A stretch of 64,000 nucleotides of DNA from Caldilineaceae bacterium (lineage in GTDB: Bacteria; Chloroflexota; Anaerolineae; Caldilineales; Caldilineaceae). A program made the position numbers and the translations under genes. Below the pieces are notes generated by a model, which was not told the origin of the DNA, made no database searches, and saw nothing but the letters and a program-made list of their open reading frames with translations. Location of the stretch: contig JACKBC010000026.1 in the NCBI GenBank assembly GCA_020634755.1, forward strand, positions 27,669-91,668, given 5' to 3'. Each line of letters starts with the position of its first letter. The stretch's first letter is position 1. Shown here piece by piece: positions 63,348-64,000 of the stretch.

Positions 63348-63618
63348 GCTGCTGCAACTTGGCTGCCAATTCGGCCTCGTCTAGAACCGGCCAGCTTTGC
63401 GGGTCGCTGGTGGCCTCAATACGTCGCGACTCAGCCAGCACCCGCAGCCGGAACAGCTCATCGGCGATCGCGTTCCACTCGTCTACATTCACCAGTACCG
63501 CTCTTGGCTTGCTGCGCTGCGCCAGAACCACAGGCGCCTGATCTACTAGCTGCAAAATTGAATCTTGCTCTGTACGAAAATGTGAAATCGGAACAATCTG
63601 CTGCACGCGCTGCATCAT
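63316..63618 (-). CDS. Phd/YefM-type antitoxin
   Basis: This is a 100-residue transcriptional antitoxin-like protein. The family pattern is visible in IVPISHFRTEQDSILQLVDQAPVVLAQRSKPRAVLVNVDEWNAIADEL, the N-terminal DNA-binding fold of YefM/Phd. The C-terminal helical part would neutralise the toxin. It precedes a toxin-like frame and a GNAT gene on the same strand. Confidence 0.8.
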   Translation of the reverse strand: MMQRVQQIVPISHFRTEQDSILQLVDQAPVVLAQRSKPRAVLVNVDEWNAIADELFRLRVLAESRRIEATSDPQSWPVLDEAELAAKLQQHEAGLQNLAG

Positions 63619-63774
63619 TCACTCCTTTGAAAAATCAGCTATTAAATAACATTCTACTGCTAATTTTATCTTGACATATAAGTGCTTGCCAATCTACACT
63701 CAGCCCCGTTTCAAAACCGGGGTTTGGTTTCGCCTACCAAGGCAATAAAAAACTCAGATTTTGAATTAGGGTAT

Positions 63775-64000
63775 CTATTTTTCTGGATTAGCCTTAATCG
63801 CTTCACAAAAACGGTCAATCTCTGCTTCCGTGTTGTAATAGTGCACCGACGCCCGCACCAGCTCGGCAAGCTGACGCGCTTCCATGTCGTGGCGGGTGGA
63901 GAAGACGGTGGAGTGAGAGACATTGATGTTCTGGGCGCGCAACGTTTGGCGAATCTCTTCCGGTTGGCGGCCATTGATAGCAAAGGTGACAATGCCGCAG
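63775..64000 (-). CDS. Class V aminotransferase (cysteine desulfurase-like), C-terminal part only
   Basis: This is a reading frame with no start codon in the window. It enters from the right edge, reading GIVTFAINGRQPEEIRQTL and ending VHYYNTEAEIDRFCEAIKAN. That is the usual C-terminal segment of class V PLP enzymes (RASVHYYNTEAEIDRFCEAI). The stop is at 63775-63777. The active part lies outside the window. Confidence 0.8.
   Translation of the reverse strand, partial: CGIVTFAINGRQPEEIRQTLRAQNINVSHSTVFSTRHDMEARQLAELVRASVHYYNTEAEIDRFCEAIKANPEK

Noticed and set aside
63711..63992. 93-residue minus-strand ORF
   Set aside because: It overlaps, in another frame, the recognisable class V aminotransferase C-terminus and has shadow-like composition.
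1..64000. tRNA, rRNA and riboswitch elements
   Set aside because: I saw no cloverleaf-like sequence or known riboswitch pattern, but a covariance search could not be run here.

Overview
The window looks like chromosome of a member of the Chloroflexota (Caldilineae/Anaerolineae/Herpetosiphon side). This is an inference from gene content: a giant UPF0182 membrane protein, a choice-of-anchor B secreted protein, an Rbp-type RRM protein next to a cold-shock protein, a long Lhr helicase, and a two-gene diterpene locus of the type known from Herpetosiphon and Mycobacterium tuberculosis. Short palindromic repeats of at least nine families fill many intergenic gaps. There are no rRNA genes, no tRNA genes that I could recognise, no CRISPR array and no complete insertion sequence.

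Layout. 1-4.0 kb: the end of a PotA-type ATPase convergent with an M16 lipoprotein peptidase. 4.8-11.5 kb: a four-gene operon (exported GATase-like protein, ABC ATPase, ABC-2 permease, coiled-coil membrane protein). 11.7-14.9 kb: a family-4-like uracil-DNA glycosylase without Fe-S cysteines, then a DegT/DnrJ aminotransferase and a GT2 glycosyltransferase. 15.3-17.3 kb: an AT-rich island with an Sll1717-type P-loop ATPase. 17.3-25.7 kb: an Lhr helicase with an in-frame palindromic insert, an RHH-like/HNH/cupin operon, a TlpA-like thioredoxin and 6-phosphogluconate dehydrogenase. 26.5-35.2 kb: a FecR-like protein, UPF0182, HtrA with a PepSY-like tail, an aldo/keto reductase, RRM protein and CspA.

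36.8-39.3 kb holds what I consider the most interesting metabolic locus: a class II diterpene cyclase overlapped by an Rv3378c-like terpene synthase, so probably a tuberculosinol- or kolavelool-like diterpenoid pathway. 39.5-48.7 kb: a hybrid histidine kinase, a TerC protein bracketed by inverted palindromes, a MiaB-type enzyme, and a 1212-residue fusion of metallo-beta-lactamase, STAS, degenerate kinase and AAA ATPase. 48.7-58.6 kb: a secreted beta-propeller-like protein, a HEAT-like protein, two complex inverted-repeat structures, methyltransferases, a channel-like membrane protein, a TrmH-type methyltransferase and a cytochrome P450.

58.6-62.2 kb looks like an integron cassette array without an integrase (CALIN). 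Two attC-like hairpins flank a leucine-dehydrogenase-like gene whose catalytic GGGK lysine is Trp, and the upstream site abuts the stop codon of a LuxR-type response regulator in a two-component operon. The right end carries a Phd/YefM antitoxin-putative toxin-GNAT operon and the 3' end of a class V aminotransferase, which has no in-window start codon.
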